DNA of 5,577 nt. Source: Desulfovibrio sp. (GTDB lineage: Bacteria > Desulfobacterota > Desulfovibrionia > Desulfovibrionales > Desulfovibrionaceae). The stretch covers positions 1 to 5,577 of the forward strand of contig JAIRTI010000077.1 of the NCBI GenBank assembly GCA_031255035.1. Reading direction: 5' to 3'. The notes below the pieces were generated by a model that saw only the letters and a program-made list of their open reading frames with translations, did no database searches and was not told where the DNA came from. The position numbers were made by a program, and so were the translations under genes. Positions 4,342 through 5,577 of the stretch are shown here, in pieces. Positions within the stretch are counted from its first letter, which is position 1, and each line of letters starts with the position of its first letter.

Positions 4342-5577
4342 TTACTTTACTGTTTTCAGTTTTTCCAAGAGTTTGTCAGCATCGGCGCGCAAGGGGAAAT
4401 TCTTTTCCTTGGCGAGTTTTTCCAGCAGGGCGACGGCTTCGTCCGCCTTGGCCTTTTCAGCTTGCGCGGCCAGCACGGCCGCCAGATGGTAGTTGACGAA
4501 GGGGTTGTCCTGGCTGCCCTGAAGGGCCTGTCTGAGCGAGATTTCCGCCTGCTCGTCGTTCCCGCGCAGGTGCTGGATCCAGCCGAGGGTGTCAAAGGTG
4601 GAGGGCGAACCGCTCGTGGTCGCCTTGCGGGCGAATTCCTCGGCCTCGCCCAGCCGTTCGGGCGTCGGGTTGCGCCTGGTGATGAGAAAGGCGAGATTGT
4701 TGGCCGTCGGCAGGGATTCGGGATGCTTGACGAGAATGTCGCGGTAGACGTCTTCCGCCGAACGCAGATCGCCCAGTTGCTCGTGCAGCATGCCGAGAAT
4801 CATGGCCGGCTGCGGCGAGTCCGGGGCCTTCTTCATGGTGTCGCGGCAGAGTTTCACGGCCTGATCCTGGCGTTTCGTGCCCATGTATATCTGGATCATG
4901 GTGCGCAGAGGTCTGTCCCATTGCGGGGCCAGTTCCACGGCCCGTAAAAACGCTTTCTCCGCCGTGGGCAGGTTTTTGGCCGCCAGGGCCGCTTCGCCGG
5001 TCATGTAGGCGGCTGACGGATCGTCCGGGAACTGCTTCTGGCGTTTCTCGGCGAATTCAAGGGCGGCTTTTTCCTGTTTGTCGGCAATCTGCGCCCGGAT
5101 GCGGCCTTCGGCCGCCATGCGCGACTTGGGGTCGAGTTTGAGGATGCGGTCGTACACGGCAACGGCCTGCTTGTGTTCCTTGGCCTGGCCGTGAACGGCC
5201 GCCAGGCGGAACAGGGCGGTTTCGGCCATGTCCTTGTGTCCGGCCAGTTCTTCGAGAACTTTTTTGGCCTCGTCGTAGCGTTTGAGGTTCGTCAGGATAT
5301 CCGCCTGGGTCACGGCGATGTTACGGTCATCGGGGGACGCCGTTTTGCCGATGCTCAAGGTCATGAGCGCCGCATCCGGCCGTTGCTGGATGAGGTACAG
5401 GTTGGCAAGGGCCAGATAGCCCTGGGCGAACGCGGGTTCCCGCTGGATGACGCCGGTAATGATGTTTTCGGCCAAAGCGGCGTTGCCGGCGGTGAACTGG
5501 GCGTCGGCAAGGGAAAGGGCGGCCACGCTGTTGTTGGGGGATTTTTTGAGTATGGCCTCGTAGTCGGCTATGGCGCC
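4342..5577 (-). CDS. TPR-repeat protein (N-terminus outside window)
   Basis: The last 411 residues of a larger protein are visible, made almost entirely of helical tetratricopeptide repeats, roughly ten or eleven units. Repeat units end in the usual proline-containing turns, for example LKKSPNN, IQREPAF, LKLDPKS, RQFP-like, VELAPQW, KKAPDSP and VKHPESL, with A/L/Y at typical TPR helix positions. Near the end, TANNLAFLI and STFDTLGWIQHLRGN resemble the C-terminal repeats of large TPR proteins linked to exopolysaccharide or PEP-CTERM export systems; this is only a resemblance. The protein ends in Lys-rich KLLEKLKTVK followed by TAA. The frame is open through the right edge (residues begin GAIADYEAILKK), and a GTG at 5526 is an internal valine codon without a Shine-Dalgarno, not a start. 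TPR arrays bind protein partners; which partner is unknown. Signal peptide or lipobox status cannot be judged because the N-terminus is missing. Confidence 0.9.
   Translation of the reverse strand, partial: GAIADYEAILKKSPNNSVAALSLADAQFTAGNAALAENIITGVIQREPAFAQGYLALANLYLIQQRPDAALMTLSIGKTASPDDRNIAVTQADILTNLKRYDEAKKVLEELAGHKDMAETALFRLAAVHGQAKEHKQAVAVYDRILKLDPKSRMAAEGRIRAQIADKQEKAALEFAEKRQKQFPDDPSAAYMTGEAALAAKNLPTAEKAFLRAVELAPQWDRPLRTMIQIYMGTKRQDQAVKLCRDTMKKAPDSPQPAMILGMLHEQLGDLRSAEDVYRDILVKHPESLPTANNLAFLITRRNPTPERLGEAEEFARKATTSGSPSTFDTLGWIQHLRGNDEQAEISLRQALQGSQDNPFVNYHLAAVLAAQAEKAKADEAVALLEKLAKEKNFPLRADADKLLEKLKTVK

Noticed and set aside
4318..4947. Plus-strand open frame of 209 codons antisense to the TPR gene
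   Set aside because: The minus strand gives continuous TPR repeats. The plus-strand product has no family features and begins inside the terminator hairpin.
1..5577. Defence system, prophage, CRISPR or toxin-antitoxin content
   Set aside because: All coding sequence is accounted for by metabolic, phosphoesterase and TPR genes. No regularly spaced repeats or relevant protein families are seen.

Overview
The window is GC-rich, densely packed bacterial DNA. Its gene content, short gene spacing and protein style resemble Desulfovibrionaceae (Desulfovibrio-type sulfate reducers). That assignment comes from recalled protein resemblance and was not tested by a search. No phage, IS transposase, tRNA, rRNA or CRISPR is visible.

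Layout. A minus-strand operon fills positions 1-3344. In transcription order it encodes a 5-formyltetrahydrofolate cyclo-ligase (3344-2733), a PgeF/YfiH 'laccase-domain' protein (about 2736-1999), a gamma-glutamyltransferase-family protein (1999-353) and QueD, 6-carboxytetrahydropterin synthase (326 to the left edge, truncated). The junctions are ATGA and TGATG overlaps and a 26-nt gap, so co-transcription and translational coupling are likely. A plus-strand metallophosphoesterase (3534-4259) is transcribed divergently. A large TPR-repeat protein on the minus strand (4342 to the right edge, N-terminus outside) converges on it, with a GC-rich 12-bp hairpin between the two stops.

The most unusual element is in the 189-bp divergent intergenic region. 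It is a near-perfect inverted repeat with 33-bp identical arms around a 3-nt loop. Beyond one mismatch it continues for 8 bp, and a looser extension brings it to about 110 bp (3378-3487). It is more AT-rich than its surroundings and fills the space between the two predicted outward-facing promoters, so each -35 box overlaps one end of the repeat. The fau promoter places its -10 box only 7 nt before the ATG and no Shine-Dalgarno is present, which predicts a leaderless operon mRNA. The palindrome may be a shared operator or cruciform, or a small non-autonomous mobile or REP-like element.

How the genes fit together. Fau acts on folate and QueD on a pterin, in one-carbon metabolism and queuosine synthesis. 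PgeF-type proteins act on nucleosides or in peptidoglycan precursor quality control, and the GGT-family protein probably hydrolyses a gamma-glutamyl or related amide. Apart from the folate/pterin theme, the grouping looks like housekeeping and repair of small metabolites rather than a single pathway.
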